Positions 12,760 through 26,000 of a DNA stretch of 64,000 nucleotides are shown here, piece by piece (within the stretch, counting starts at the first letter, position 1; every line of letters begins with the position of its first letter). The stretch is taken from positions 1,246,001-1,310,000 of the forward strand of contig WPIO01000029.1 in assembly GCA_009760855.2 (NCBI GenBank), given 5' to 3'. The DNA comes from Cristatella mucedo (Eukaryota > Bryozoa > Phylactolaemata > Cristatellidae). The notes under the pieces were generated by a model. The model saw only the letters and a list, made by a program, of their open reading frames with translations, did no database searches and had not been told where the DNA came from. The translations under genes and the position numbers were made by a program.

Positions 12760-13716
12760 CCACAACCAGAATAAGGATTCACCAATGGAAACGTAACTTT
12801 AAAGTGCCTTTAATCATGTTCATACGACCAGTGTTGCATAGACTTAGTCTAATTTGCATGAGTGCTCCAGCAGGAACTCAGCTCTAGAAATCCCGCCGAA
12901 GATTTGCTTGAGGAAAGCGGTTTCCGTTACTATGTATTTTAATGTCCACCTAAAAATAACTTGTATAAATAGTGGCAAAGCCCTTGCAATTTGCAACCTG
13001 ATGTCCTTAGCATGCCTCAGGGTAAAGACGGAGCACTCTGAATTATAGGGCTTTGCTCTAAGTCACAGATAATGTCTGAAAGCACAGGATTGCCAACGTG
13101 TTCTGTCCACCTTGCCGTGTACCTTCGCCCTGACATGGAGCAAGCATATAGTAGCTCAGGCTTAGCACAAGGACTCGTTGAATGTGAATGACCTAGTATC
13201 TCCCTAGGGGAGCTGCTCCTTTCAGGCTTTTCGCCTTTTACACTGGCAAATTAAAAAGGACACACAAATATCGCGTTATTGATTAAATACCGTCATGCCG
13301 GTAGTGATGCTTATCATTTCATCATTCATATCATCAGCTTCTATTTCGTAAGTGGCTCCCACTTAAAATTTATTGACCAAGGTCAAAGTTCGCGATCGCT
13401 CTCTTTAGCAAAGCCACGGGACACTGAAGGTCGGCCGTTGAAAGTTCAATCAACCGGTTCAGGCCGCTAGTTGCTCTCCGGAAGCCCGTAGCACGGCGAA
13501 CGACGCCTGGACCAGACGCGACCCCCATAGTAGTCAGGTGGGGGTAGTGGTGAGTCCGGTAAGTCTACCACGAGGCGTTGCCATCTTGATATGCCAGGGC
13601 ATCAGAACGCTGGCATTGTAGGCAGCACCAGCTAGAAATGCGTCTAGGCTACCTTGGAGCTTCGTCTCGGCACGTTTAGTAAGCACCTTGCTAAACGTTG
13701 TAGATCTGTCACCGGT
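12760..13716 (+). promoter_or_regulatory. Presumed upstream region and 5' UTR of P450-1
   Basis: No gene is seen here. It lies directly upstream of the P450-1 start codon, so it should contain the promoter and 5' UTR. I see no convincing TATA box at a sensible distance and cannot place a transcription start. Sequence from about 13380 to 13720 is richer in CpG than its surroundings, which would fit a TATA-less promoter. Confidence 0.35.
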
Positions 13717-14068
13717 ATGATGTCGTATCTCTCGCTCGGTCCAGAAACCATCCTGACTCTCGTGGTTACATTCATTTGTGCATATTGGTACCTGCGAACC
13801 ATCGACTCTAGAAGATACCCACCGGGTCCAAGTCCGTGGCCCCTGCTGGGCCATTTGCCATACCTGTTCGGCAAGAAAAGACTGGAATTTACGAAAAGCG
13901 TGGCTGACAGATACGGAGCAGTCACCACAATTTGGGTGGGCACCCAGCCTGCTATTCTGCTGAACACGCCGGAATCGGTAAAAGACGCTTACGTCAACCA
14001 GGCTGACCACTTCAACGCTCGACCGTTTACTTACGTAATTCAAAAGATTCTCGATGGCAAACGCTCGG
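13717..14068 (+). CDS. P450-1 exon 1
   Basis: Codes residues 1-117 plus one base: membrane anchor, PPGP hinge, WPLLGHLP and the A-helix/beta-1 region ([12 protein letters not shown]). Donor GTAAGT at 14069; the following intron is phase 1. Confidence 0.93.
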
Positions 14069-17000
14069 GTAAGTTCACCCTCGATTCGATGCATAGACTC
14101 CTAAGTCTATTTGCCCGGGTTTGCACCGTATGGGTGAGCTCTAGCCAGTGCTTGCACCCTACGGGAGAGCTCCAGCCAGTGCTTGCACCCTACGGGCAGG
14201 CTCTAGCCAGTGCGTGCACCCTACGGGAGAGCTCCAGCCAGTTCTTGCACCCTACGGGCAGGCTCTAGCCAGTGCTTGCACCCTACGGGCAGGCTCTAGC
14301 CAGTGCTTGCACCCTACGGACGAGCTCCAGCCAGAGAGGCTCAATAACGATTGGCCTGGCAAACTTGAGTGCAGTCACTTGAGCACGGGTAGGGATGGTG
14401 GTCAAAGCTCCGTGTTAAGAGGCTCACTCGGTGCACATACAGGTATTGCTATCGTGTATTGCTATTAGGTATTGCTATGGCGCGTATTGCTATCGAAATG
14501 CCTTGCGATTACCTTAGTAAGAACGCTTCACTTGGCAAAAGCTCTCGGAACGCCCCAGTGACCTGAAGCTGATATCGCTCAGGTCGCTAATTTGCAAACG
14601 TAAAGTCGGCACATTGACGTTTCCTTTTTTCATCCGTGTAATGACGGCCCTGGTACTTTAGGCTCACTTTTAGGTCACTTCATTCTTTGGCTCCAGCCTA
14701 TCTCTCAGATCTACTCCCCCACCAGGCCATACATCGTACCACCCGCTTTTCGGAATCAAACAGTTTACTAATACCTCGTACAAACCTCAAATCCTCTGGA
14801 GACCGTGCATTTAGTTCGTATGCTCTCAAAGTCTGGAACTCACTCCCGACTTGCGTCCCAACATCCCATGACTTGACCACATGTAAAAAGAACTTTAAAA
14901 AGACCTATTTAGGACAGCATTTAGTGGGTCCCTGTGATTCGTCCTTCATGTGCCTATGTGTGCTGACACTTTGCATGCTGCCACTAACCACATTTGCATG
15001 CTGATCCTGTGCATGTCACCCTAACCGTGCTATTCATGTTTATCAAGCATGCTATTACTCACCATTGAATAACATTTCCCTTTGCATCAAAGTTAACAGA
15101 AAACGATTGAGTTCTCTGAGGGCGCTTTATCAAGTGCATTATTATTATTATTATTATTCAGGGAGAAGTCTGCGAGGGCAGTGCAACTAACTAATGCTAT
15201 CTCCTTCGCTGGTAGTCGTGGCTTAATCAGCGCAAATCTCACCAATAACCACCTAGGCTTCACCGAGTTTGTGACACTGTTACTAACAGCTTGCATGTTT
15301 TTTTCTGTAGGTGTACTCTTCAATGTCGGAGAGTCCCACAAGGCGATGCGGAGAGTCACTCTCGTGGCTTTACATGACTTCGGCCTCGGTAAGCAGAGCC
15401 TTGAAGAGAAAGTTCGAGATGAGGTTCAAGCAGTAACCGACGAACTACTTAAGAGACAAGGGCAACCCATTAGTGACTTTAGGAGAATAATCCAGCTCGC
15501 GATAGCAAACGTCATCATAAGCATTTGCTTTGGAAATAGGTAAGTGACCACTTGTGGCTGCAGCTATTGCATTCCGAGCCCTATTGATACATTTTGCTGT
15601 GCATGTCAATGATTGAAGAAAATAATAATCGCGACGTTTAATATAGTGTACAGCCAAATAGATCTTCCCGAAATCAGACATTTGTTAGTAATTATATTAA
15701 AAGTAGCGATAAACTCGCTTTTCGAATTGCACTACGATAAGTAAAATATTAGCCGAGTGATGTATTTACAAGGCATCAAGCTATACTGAAATCAAAGTTG
15801 TGTAAAAATCATGAGCATGAATCTCAACAAGTTTCATGCGCGTACCTCGATCTGTCAAGGCTCAGAAAGTTTGGATAAAGGTCACATATTGTGCAAAGAT
15901 AGGTATTATTTATTTTTAGAAACGTTTCTGATTTACATCCGGGTTAGGCGTAATTTTCATAGTAAGTTGGTTTTTATCGTGCAAGTCGTCTGAGCTTTCG
16001 ATCCAATTTCTAACACGTTCGTCTTTCGGACTGTACCTGAGGCAAATGTTCGATTGCCGGACCTGAGGCAAATGTTCGATTGCCGGGCCAATATTATATG
16101 TATTTTCTTGGCTATCCCCCTCAGAGGTATCGTATTAATGAGGGAACCGCTGACTGTGGACGAGTAGCGGTTTAACGTGAGTTATGGATGCTTTTACCCC
16201 ATTCATCTCATACTCTATTGCGTATTTCTCATAATGGAGCGACATTGCTTGGACGTTCCGCCATAGGCAATGCTTAACACTTTCAATCTCCGGTTAGCGA
16301 AACTATGGTTCAAGTGCGCCAGCACCAGATGGTGGCCAGGCAGGAGAGTCAGATGCATGAAGGTAGCAGGTTGCTTATTCTAATCGGTTAATATAAAGGA
16401 GGATGTGGTCGCAGAAGAGGAGAAACAGCTCTTCTAGACGCTACGGTCACTCATTTAAAGAAAAAATTAAGACCTAGCTTAAAGTATGCATTAGCTTAGT
16501 AAATAATAAATAATGACATAATCAGGACGTTGTCGTTGACATTCACCTTAGGCCTGTATAGGCATTCAATTGTGCCCCAGCTGTCGCCTGCGGTGCTTGC
16601 TATCTTTGCACCTTTGCACCTCGCCGCCAGTCACCGAACGCACCAGGGTTCGTCTTTAGCGTAGCTTTTCAGAGCATTTCTCCGAATAGCAGTAAGAAAG
16701 AGCTCCAGCTTGGCCCGTCACGTGAGCAAACTTTAGTAGCGCCTTCTGTTGCCTGACCCTGTCTCGACTTCTGCAACTCGCTGCTTACTGGCCTACCAGC
16801 ATGTGCGATCAGGCGATTGCAGCTGGTGCAAAACTCTGCAGCTAGGCTTGTCTGTCGTGAGCGTCGCAGTTGCCACATTACTCCACTTCTCGCCGACCTG
16901 CACTGGCTACCAGTAGAGCAACGGATTGACTTCAAGGTTTTGTCGCTCATTTTTAGGTCCCTTCATTCTATGGCTCCAGCCTATCTGTCAGATATACTAC

Positions 17001-20000
17001 CCCATCAGGCCAAGCATCGTACCACCCGCTTTTCGGAATCCAACTGTCTAGAAATACCTCATACAAACCTTAAATCCTTTGGAGACCGTGCATTTAGTTC
17101 ATATGCTCCCAAAGCCTGGAACTCCCTCCCTACCTGCGTCAGAACATCCCCTGACCTGACCACATTTAAAAGGAACCTAAAAACATACCTATTTAGGACA
17201 GCATTTAGTGGGTCCCTGTGATTCGTCCTTGATGTGCTTATGCGTGCTGACACTGTGCATGCTGCCACTAACCACATTTGCATGCTGACCCTGTGCATGT
17301 CACCCCTAACCAAATTATTCATTTCTTCTGTTTTTCAAGCATGATTTTACTTACCATTCAATTGCATTTCACTTTACAGCAAATGTAAAGCGCCTAGAGA
17401 GAGATTAAGTTCTCTGAGTGCGCTTTATCAAGTGAATTATTATTATTATTATTACCCTCGTTTCCATGCCGCAGAGAGAGCGCCTAGTACTTCCCGTGTA
17501 CTTTGTTGAAATAAGTGGAGGAATGGCTGACTAAGACGTACTGGTTCGTCCTACCAATACGGTAAGACTTGCAAATATGTCTTGATACGCCGCACTTATC
17601 GGATGACGCAGGTGTTCCTAACTAGCTTTGGAGTAGAAATGGGATCGCGCTTGGACCTCCGTCTGCAGCTGCATTCACCTTTGTACGTTGCGCGACAGCA
17701 GGTTTATCACCCGTTTTGAGCCTATGTATGTTTCTCTATCGATCATTATATCGCCTGAGCTATTCAAGCGAAGCTCTGTGCTTACCCTCTTACACCAATT
17801 GGAGAGCGCTTCTGGTCGACTAGTTGCTCAGGGTCACCAGTCACTGGCCCTTTCAGCTTTCTATAATTGCCCGCCTCGCTAGTATTGAGCGTTCTTATCT
17901 TTCTTTGCCTAATTCCGGTATGCCTTAAGCTTAACTTAGGTGCTGGGTCGAGCTTTATGGTGGAAGACCAAGTAGGTTGACTATGGAGCTATAAACATAG
18001 CTTTCTTCAAAGGCAAGTCTGTTGTATTCCCCCACTTAGCCTTGCCAATATTTTCTTCAGTCATAGGGCTAATTATTCTCTGTCCGAGTACGAAATTCCT
18101 GGCACTTGTCAAGCTTGGCATTTCAACATCAGTCAAAAATTGCATGAAGTCTTTAAGCGCTGAGAAGTCATTTCTGTCGTTTCTCTTGCAGGTTTTCTTA
18201 CCATGAGGAGGAATTTACGACAATTATGAGTAATATTGATGCTTTTTTCACAACCTCACCTGCTTTTGAGCCGGAATCAATTTATCCGATTCTCAGATAC
18301 CTTCCTATAAAAACTGCCGTAAGTAAAGTAAAACCACAGGCTGAAACCTTGACCGAATGCCAAGTATCCCAGCAATGCCAATGGTCCTCTGGCTGCTGTG
18401 TTGCGATATGATTAAAGCCATTCACCCTATTTTACCTTCGCATAGCGTGCAGTTGGTCAGCAGTGCCCTTTGCTTAAATTCTAGCTACAAGCCACACAGA
18501 TAGCACTTATGTTTGCAATTTATAATATTATTACCCAGCCATTTCATTTTTTGATGTACAGCTATCTATTGTTATGCATAGCTTTGTTTATGCTTGGTAA
18601 TGCCCTATTAGAACTTAAGTTTTGGGATGGTGACGCAAGCTTAACACCGCTTTTTAACTATTGCATTATAAGATTTTGTCAGATAAATCTACTAGAAATG
18701 GCATTATAACATTTGCATTTTGTATTTGTTGTCTTAGAGTGCCATTTAATGCATTATAATGGTAAAATGTTCTACATTTTTCCTTTAAGTCTAGCCAGTA
18801 CTACTAAGCAGAACTTCACAACTTTGGTTTTTGTACCCACACTCAGGCAAGACGATCTAACCTCCGTATGTTTTGCATGAATAACTAATTAATCACCCTG
18901 CTTGGATAGCTAAAACAGGTTCCTGAACTTAATTTTCTTACCGGAAATCTTTGTTTGCATCTGCTGTTATCAGTCATTTGGTATTACTTGGATCAGAAGT
19001 ATAGCTAGCTCTTGTCAATTTGAGGATATTCGCGATTTTCCGTAATAGGATGCTGGCAAGCTTGCCTGATCTGACGACTCGTTGGCCTATCTGTCTCGCG
19101 TAAAATTTTGTCCGCCACCTTTTAATGAAGAACCCTAGGAATTATTGATGGAAAAAGTCTTCAGTTACGGCAGGCTCGTATGTACTGCATTAAATGCAGG
19201 TCAAACTCAATACGGTGATTGCTGCCTCTCTTAAAGCTACTTTCGAGAACAATGCGGCATGCGTTGGTTTCTTGCTTTAATCCTGCTGGTGTTAGTAAGG
19301 CTCATTTGTCATTTGAAGCTTACCGTTAAGAGATGACTGAAAAGTGCTGATAAAATGCCGCCCTGACAGCAAGATTGGTAGCGTGAGTGTGGATTTGCTT
19401 AGGTCACGGGTTTAAATTTAGGAGCAATTCAAATATTTAGATTGACGTGGACAATTCTAGTAGAATAGCGTTTTTGTTCCATACTTTCGGAGTTTACATA
19501 TTGACTGTATCACTGTATTTTACTCATTGCTATTGGTTGTCTTCAGAGTCAAACCATAACGAGATCCCAAAATAGCATCAAGGACTATATACGAAAGCAG
19601 ATCAAATCTCATAGAACTACCTTTGACCCCGCAAATATTAGAGATTTTGTGGACCTCTATCTCAACGCCGAAAAGGAAAAAGATGAATACTTTAATGGTA
19701 AGTATACAGTATATTGCCGGTTAATATCAATTTTAGGCAGCCTGATATTTGAGACTGGTATGACAGTGTTTGCAATATAGGCTTGTATGTCGTTGGCAGC
19801 TATCCAAGTCGCTATTTTTATGCAATATCTTTGATTAATACCGAGGCTACTTTTCAGGTTGCAATCTTGGTTCTTGCTAAGCAGGCTTATATATATTTAT
19901 TTGTATATATAGATGCTATTCAGTTTAGTTATCGTGATCACTCTCTTGTCATCGATCCAGAATTTCTATTTAGGTTGTTAAGGTTGTTGTCCAGCTATAA

Positions 20001-23000
20001 GCAACTGAAATCGGAATCCTCAGACTTGAAACAGGTCATGAGAAGGGTCTGTTTGGCTGTTAAATTGGTATTCTCTCGGCTTACCGTTCGTTGGTTAACT
20101 CACTAGGAGTGGGCGAGCCACAAATGCAGCTCAAGCAGATCAAGTACGTCCTGTCGAACCGACTTGTTCACTAGGATCATCTTCAGCCCATGCCAGGAAT
20201 GCATGCATCCGCGATATTTGTGGCGGCCAATTCTCGAGTTCTCCATCGCCCAAGAGCAGCCAACCTGGGTCTGGCTGAGAAGAGCCCAACTCTGGTCGCC
20301 ACTCCCACCAAGTGCTGTCGTAGCGGCTTCCACTTTCGGTCCTTTCTTTTGCTATTTGTCGTGCAGCATTCAGAATGCAGTCTCTATTGCCTGAACATAA
20401 GATGAGCAATCATTTTGGCCGTCCTGAAGATCCATCCGGCATTGTGCGTACTCCCACGCTTCCTTCATCCTAAACGGGAGTTGCTGAAGCCAGTGGGCGG
20501 TACATTCAACCGCTACGGCTTTTTTTTAGATTGATTTAGGTCATTGCTGGCCACATAACTTAAGGAGAAGTACTGTGGGGATTATAAGTAGAATTTTCTC
20601 TTCCTTTTTAACGTTGATTAAGCCCTATTTCTTATAGGTCTGTTGATTAGCTGTTTAAAACTGGGTGAGTGTATTTGCGACGTGTGAGCTTTAACGTGAG
20701 TCCTCCCTTGATTTAGGCTCGGTCGGTGGGCCATCTCATTCGCTTCTTCACATTATGAGCATCGAGCCATCTTATTCTCATTCCTAAATCAGTAAGCTGG
20801 GGTAGCTCTCTTGTTAATCTGACCTGTTGGATCTCGTGCCTGGCTCTTCCTATGCCGCACAAGCAGCTTAGGCTTATAAACTTATTTACATTTTTTACAG
20901 TTGACAATTTATTCCGGGTTATTATGGACCTGTTCATTGCTGGAACAGAGACGACAACCACCACCCTGGCCTGGACTTTTCTCTATATCATTAAGAATCC
21001 GTCAATCCAGGAGAAAGCACGCGAAGAAATTAACGCAGTGAGTCTTTCTGATATGCAAATAATGCGTTTTAAGCTAGAGAAAGTGGATAGAAGCTGTTTT
21101 TGTAAATGGCAATGGTAGGGCGAGATTTCGACAATTCTTTAGAGAAGAAGAGTTTAAAACTGTTTTGGTTCATTGGCATCGCTCAAGCTCGCCGATAAAG
21201 CTCCTCAGCTGGCAATTACCTAAAATGGAACCGTTGGCGATTGCAGGAAAGGATCTCCTTGATTTTTAGCTTCGGACGATCCATTTTGCCAGACTTTCAA
21301 AACACGAGAACTTTTTTGTAAACAAAATATCATTTGTATACAAAATATCGTCTGAGATCAGATGAGCGCGTTCTTGGGTACTGTTAAGGTGCATGTATGA
21401 GAATTTCGAGGCTATGCTCTTGAAAACAGCAACCTACTTGAATCAAACTGGCAAGACGGAATGCCATTTTTGCTAGCTCAATGTACGATGTGTAATGATC
21501 TCTTGCTGCACCAGCTGGTTTATCAAGCTACCAGCATGCTTTTTGTCCGGTATTTTTTTATTCAGTTAGCAGCACTGATCTTGAAGTTTTGGAGAGAATT
21601 GAAGCATATTATATGCAACATAGTTCAGGCAGAGCACTCAAAATTCCAAAAACAGCAACATATGCAGCACCTAACTCCCGATAACTTGAAGAACGGATTT
21701 TACCTTAAGGTTTTTCAGGCAGGAGACTTAAAGCACCTACTTACGAGCCAATAGCAGCTATGTCCAGCTCAGAGATTCGCCTACAGGCAGAACTTCAGAC
21801 ATAGAGAGGGTTCTGCCACTGTCAAGTTCTTACTCTATATTATGGCAAAGTTAAGCTTTCTAAAAGACCTACATAAATGTCGTGCTGCTTAGAAGCCTGC
21901 TTATTCCATCTATTTCAGAAACCATTATTACAGTTCCTAATTGCATCGTATGCATTATGCCTTCCTCTGAAATAAGTGTCTTGCGACGCTTGATACTTGT
22001 GACGCTTTTACAGTAGCCTCGTTGTATCATGCACCTGGCTAACCTACAGCAAACCTCTATAGCTTTTATTACTTAAATTATCACTACGTTAACACTTTCA
22101 TTACTGCCCAAGTGCTTGAACTCAACAGGACTGGGTATGCAAATGAAGTAGGCCGGCATTCCCACGGGCCGCGCGAGCTTCATTTTGTCTCGTAATAATA
22201 GCATCGGTTTAGCTTTCCAGTCGACCTAGCTTGTTGTACCTAGCTAGTTGTACCTAGCTTGTTGTACCACCGGGTGCTTGCATTGACGAGGTTGATTCAG
22301 AGCAGTAGTCGGCGCTGACAATAAAGTGACTCCCTTGCGGGCACGGATGGAAATTATTAAGACTTTGTGCGATAGCTAACCGTTCATTGCTTACTAAAAT
22401 GTAGTTTTGCCCTAGACCATTTGATTGTTAGAGGCCACCACTTTTTCATGTCCGCATTGCATTGATACGGCAAGCCAGGTATTCTGTAGTTGCTAGTGTC
22501 TTAAACACCAACCTATGAAATCGAATGATTCAGGAATGCATGCACAGGTGGGACAGCCGCTGGCATTTTTTCACGTGTTCAAATACGGATTCTGCATCAT
22601 TTGTGTATTCACAAGTTACGTCATTATACTCAAGTGGATGGACAAGAGCAGCTGTCGAAATGTTACTTTCATAAAATCAATATACGAGCTCTTTAGTCCG
22701 GAAAAACAATTCGCTTGATTCCCCCGTCTGTTAACTTAGGCCAGTTTTAACAGCTGGTACTTTTTCCGGATTAGCCTGTACCACCTCTTGCCCGAGGGCA
22801 TGACTTAAGTACTGCATTCAAAGGTGAAACTGTTTGTTAGGGTGTAACCAATTAGCCAATCTTCAGACGACTTGGTCTAAACAGTTAAGAATATATCGTG
22901 GCTGCAAGCTCATAAGTGCATCTACAGTGCTCTTGAAGCTTAAAGGGCTTTCTGAGGGCGTGATAGAACCGACTGTACACGATTTCCAGTTAGTTTTGGC

Positions 23001-26000
23001 ATAATGAGAGCTCAAATGCATGCAATCACGATAAATAGGCTTTATGCGATTTGCAATAACTGGCCGTACTGACAGCTACGCTCGTTGTATTGGTACATTG
23101 TCAGCCGAAATATTAAACCATCAACTTATTTGGTGCTGCAGAAGATAAAAATAGCTATGATTAGTTTCCTCCAATATTGGAATACCTTTCCCACAAAGCC
23201 CACCTTTTTATAGCAATATTCACGTTTAAGCTCTCACTGAGGTACAATTATATAAATAAATAAATACTAGCTGATTTAACTGCCTCTTTTTGTATAGCGA
23301 TAGAAGAGCCTTTACGGCTATCACCACCGCTTGCAGTGGCGATAAAGGATTGCCCACCAAGGGATTCGAACCCACGACCTCAGGGCCGAGGTCGTGAAAA
23401 GCAACCACCTTACCTAGTGAGCCATTATGACTCACCAATATATATAGGCTATATTTTAATTTATTTAAAAATAATCTGTGTCTTCTCGCATGTTGACTAT
23501 TGTAAGTATGCGGTAGGCTAACGACAAATTCTTGTGGCTTGTGTCAGTAGATAAATACTGATACTTAGATGCACAATGTGTACAATGGGACTCAAATATA
23601 CTACTAAGCTGTTTAAGCATTCTTAGGTTCGCATCGACATTTTCCTTACAGTTTCTTAAATTTCTAGAACATAAAATCATCCATGCCCTTTTTTGGTTTT
23701 TTTAAACGCACTTCGCATTTACTACTCACCAGCCTACAAAGAGCTAAATGTTCAGCAACTTCATGATGCCACTGGCTGTCGAATTCTTTTTTCATGTGTA
23801 GCGTCCGGATAACCAAGAAAGAATAAAATCGCACCACTCAGCACAAAACTCAGTTGCTCTCGTTAAGGTTTAAACACATAGCTATGAAAATATTTCAGGA
23901 TCAATCCCCACTTGAGGTGAACAATTTTTTCAGCCTCGAATGATTCTCACAGCAGGCGATATTTGACGGTTCCGATATCGTGAAAAATCCAGGTTCAAAA
24001 AAATGCCACGCGGACACATTTTTAGCTGGCTCAGCCACATTTTAGCAACTCTTATCACTCGAAATTAGTAGTATGCTTTGCTCAGAATTATTGTAAATTT
24101 CGTGTTCAGCAAGGAGCTTTTGATTTTATAGACATTTTCGTCTGTTACGGCCCCTGATAACTCCTCATACTTTGTATTAAGGTTCTGGGTGAAAACAGCT
24201 CTCCAACTCTGAAGGATAGACCCAAGCTAGTATACATTGACGCCATAATCCACGAGGTGCTGAGAATCGCAGCTGTGGGTAAGTCATGTGATGCTTCGCG
24301 TTCAGTTCAATTTTCTAGACTCCGAATTTTTTGCTGGTTAAACCTCTCTAGAAGAGATTTTTTGCTCCACTTAATTTCCGCGATCGTCTTCGAAACTCGA
24401 TTTATCCTGTCACTTTTCTGTAGCCTATTAAGGCCTGCTCTTCAATAGGCATGAAATGCTTGTGACTCATTTTCTGAGTAAACTACCAACGTCTTGATGT
24501 AATAAAAATCTTAAGCCGTAACCCAGTATAAAGCTAGCTAAATGTATTAGTACAGTCAGTTGGGTGTAAGCAATTTATGCAAGCTGTCAAAGCCTAAGCA
24601 GTGTTTATGATAGAACTGAACTTGAATTTGATGAGAGGCTAGCAGTTCCGGGAGCACGCTCGTTATTCTTTCCGACACTGCCAGGTCGAAGATCTGTGGT
24701 CATGTTTGTTTATAATGGCAATTAGATCAGCGTTATTTATTTACTACTTGTATCCACCACTGTCACGCCATCAAGAACCAGTGCAAACCAGAATTTATAA
24801 CGTTTCTGCGGTCGTTTTGACCCTCTCCCTAAGATATTTAAGATCAATTGTCACTTTTGGGATATCTCGCAGCTAAGCTCCGTTGTACATGCCTCGTGGG
24901 TAATAGAAAATGCATACTTCTTGCCGAGCAATTATTGTACCGGTTTAATTTCCTTTGCGTGTCATTCTAGATTTTCATCTGTCTTTGTATCTCTCTAATA
25001 AATGAAAACCGTTCCGAAGGTAAATACATGTGATGTAAAATGAGGTCTTGGGTAAAGCCTTTCCCGCATTCTTAAAAAGTGTAAACGAGCTCGACTACGG
25101 TAAAGTAACGTCACTTCATGCAATGTATTGCCGTCTGTAACTCCACAAAGCAACAAGGACTATATGGGTGTTAAGTAGGAGATTTATTTTTAGTGCTCTT
25201 GAAGCTTAAAGGGCTTTCAGAGGGCGTGATAGAATCGACTGCACACGATTTCCAATAAGTTTTGCCATAATGAGAGCTCATCAAAAGCGGGGCTTCAGTT
25301 CGGATATGTTGTTACTTCTTTTGCATGAAAATATGCTGAAGATGACCTGCTAATACCGATTAACCTAGATGTACACACGACTTCTGTTTCTACAAATTAT
25401 TATCATTTGTAGGGTTTCCTGTCATACTAGTGTCATGCATGTCATGACTGCTTCTGAGCTGCAGTTGTTTATAGTTCAGGGTCGCTGTTATGCAGATGGA
25501 GCATCATGCAGCTGTAAGGCAACGAGCAAGCTTGAGATTTCAGTTTATTTCAAGCTACAGCCTCAACTAAGACTTGTGGTGGACGACGAACCCGTAAAAC
25601 ACAACAAGCATAGTGGTAATTCTCCAATGTTTGGTGCTACAGTTTTAAAACTGGGGCTCTACTGGAATTTGGAAAAGAACGAATCCTTCTCTGTTCCTTT
25701 GCCTCTAAGTTATATCTGGCATCATAGTATTTTGTTTATGGACGTTCGAGTAGAAAGAGGTTCGCTCTTGCCATACGCCCATGAGTGACCTGGTTATATG
25801 ATGGTAATCTCAACTTGTCAATATTGCCGAGTTAGTGACTAGTTAACTATAAACATTTTTTAAGAACCGAGCTGTACGTAAACGCTCGGCAGCATCACTC
25901 AGCTCGGTCTTACGAATGCTTTGTACTTAGGGTTAATCTGTGCGGTAATCCACCAACTTTCAGAACACTCGTTATTCTGCTGAAAAGCTTCTCAACCCGT

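Noticed and set aside
12449..12796. His-Thr-rich and Cys-Val-rich proteins
   Set aside because: Translations of the GT microsatellite.
13534..14094. 186-aa minus-strand open frame
   Set aside because: It is the antisense shadow of P450-1 exon 1.
14121..14334. CRISPR-like 31-bp repeats
   Set aside because: Units are contiguous with no spacers, and the context is a eukaryotic intron; it is a minisatellite.
19370..19435. tRNA-like TTGGTAGCG...CACGGGTTTAAATTT on the plus strand
   Set aside because: The B box is poor, no cloverleaf can be drawn, and no partner copy was found.
23340..23430. tRNA gene on the minus strand
   Set aside because: A and B boxes are present but no acceptor stem forms, and the unit recurs with the same body and tail; it is a SINE.
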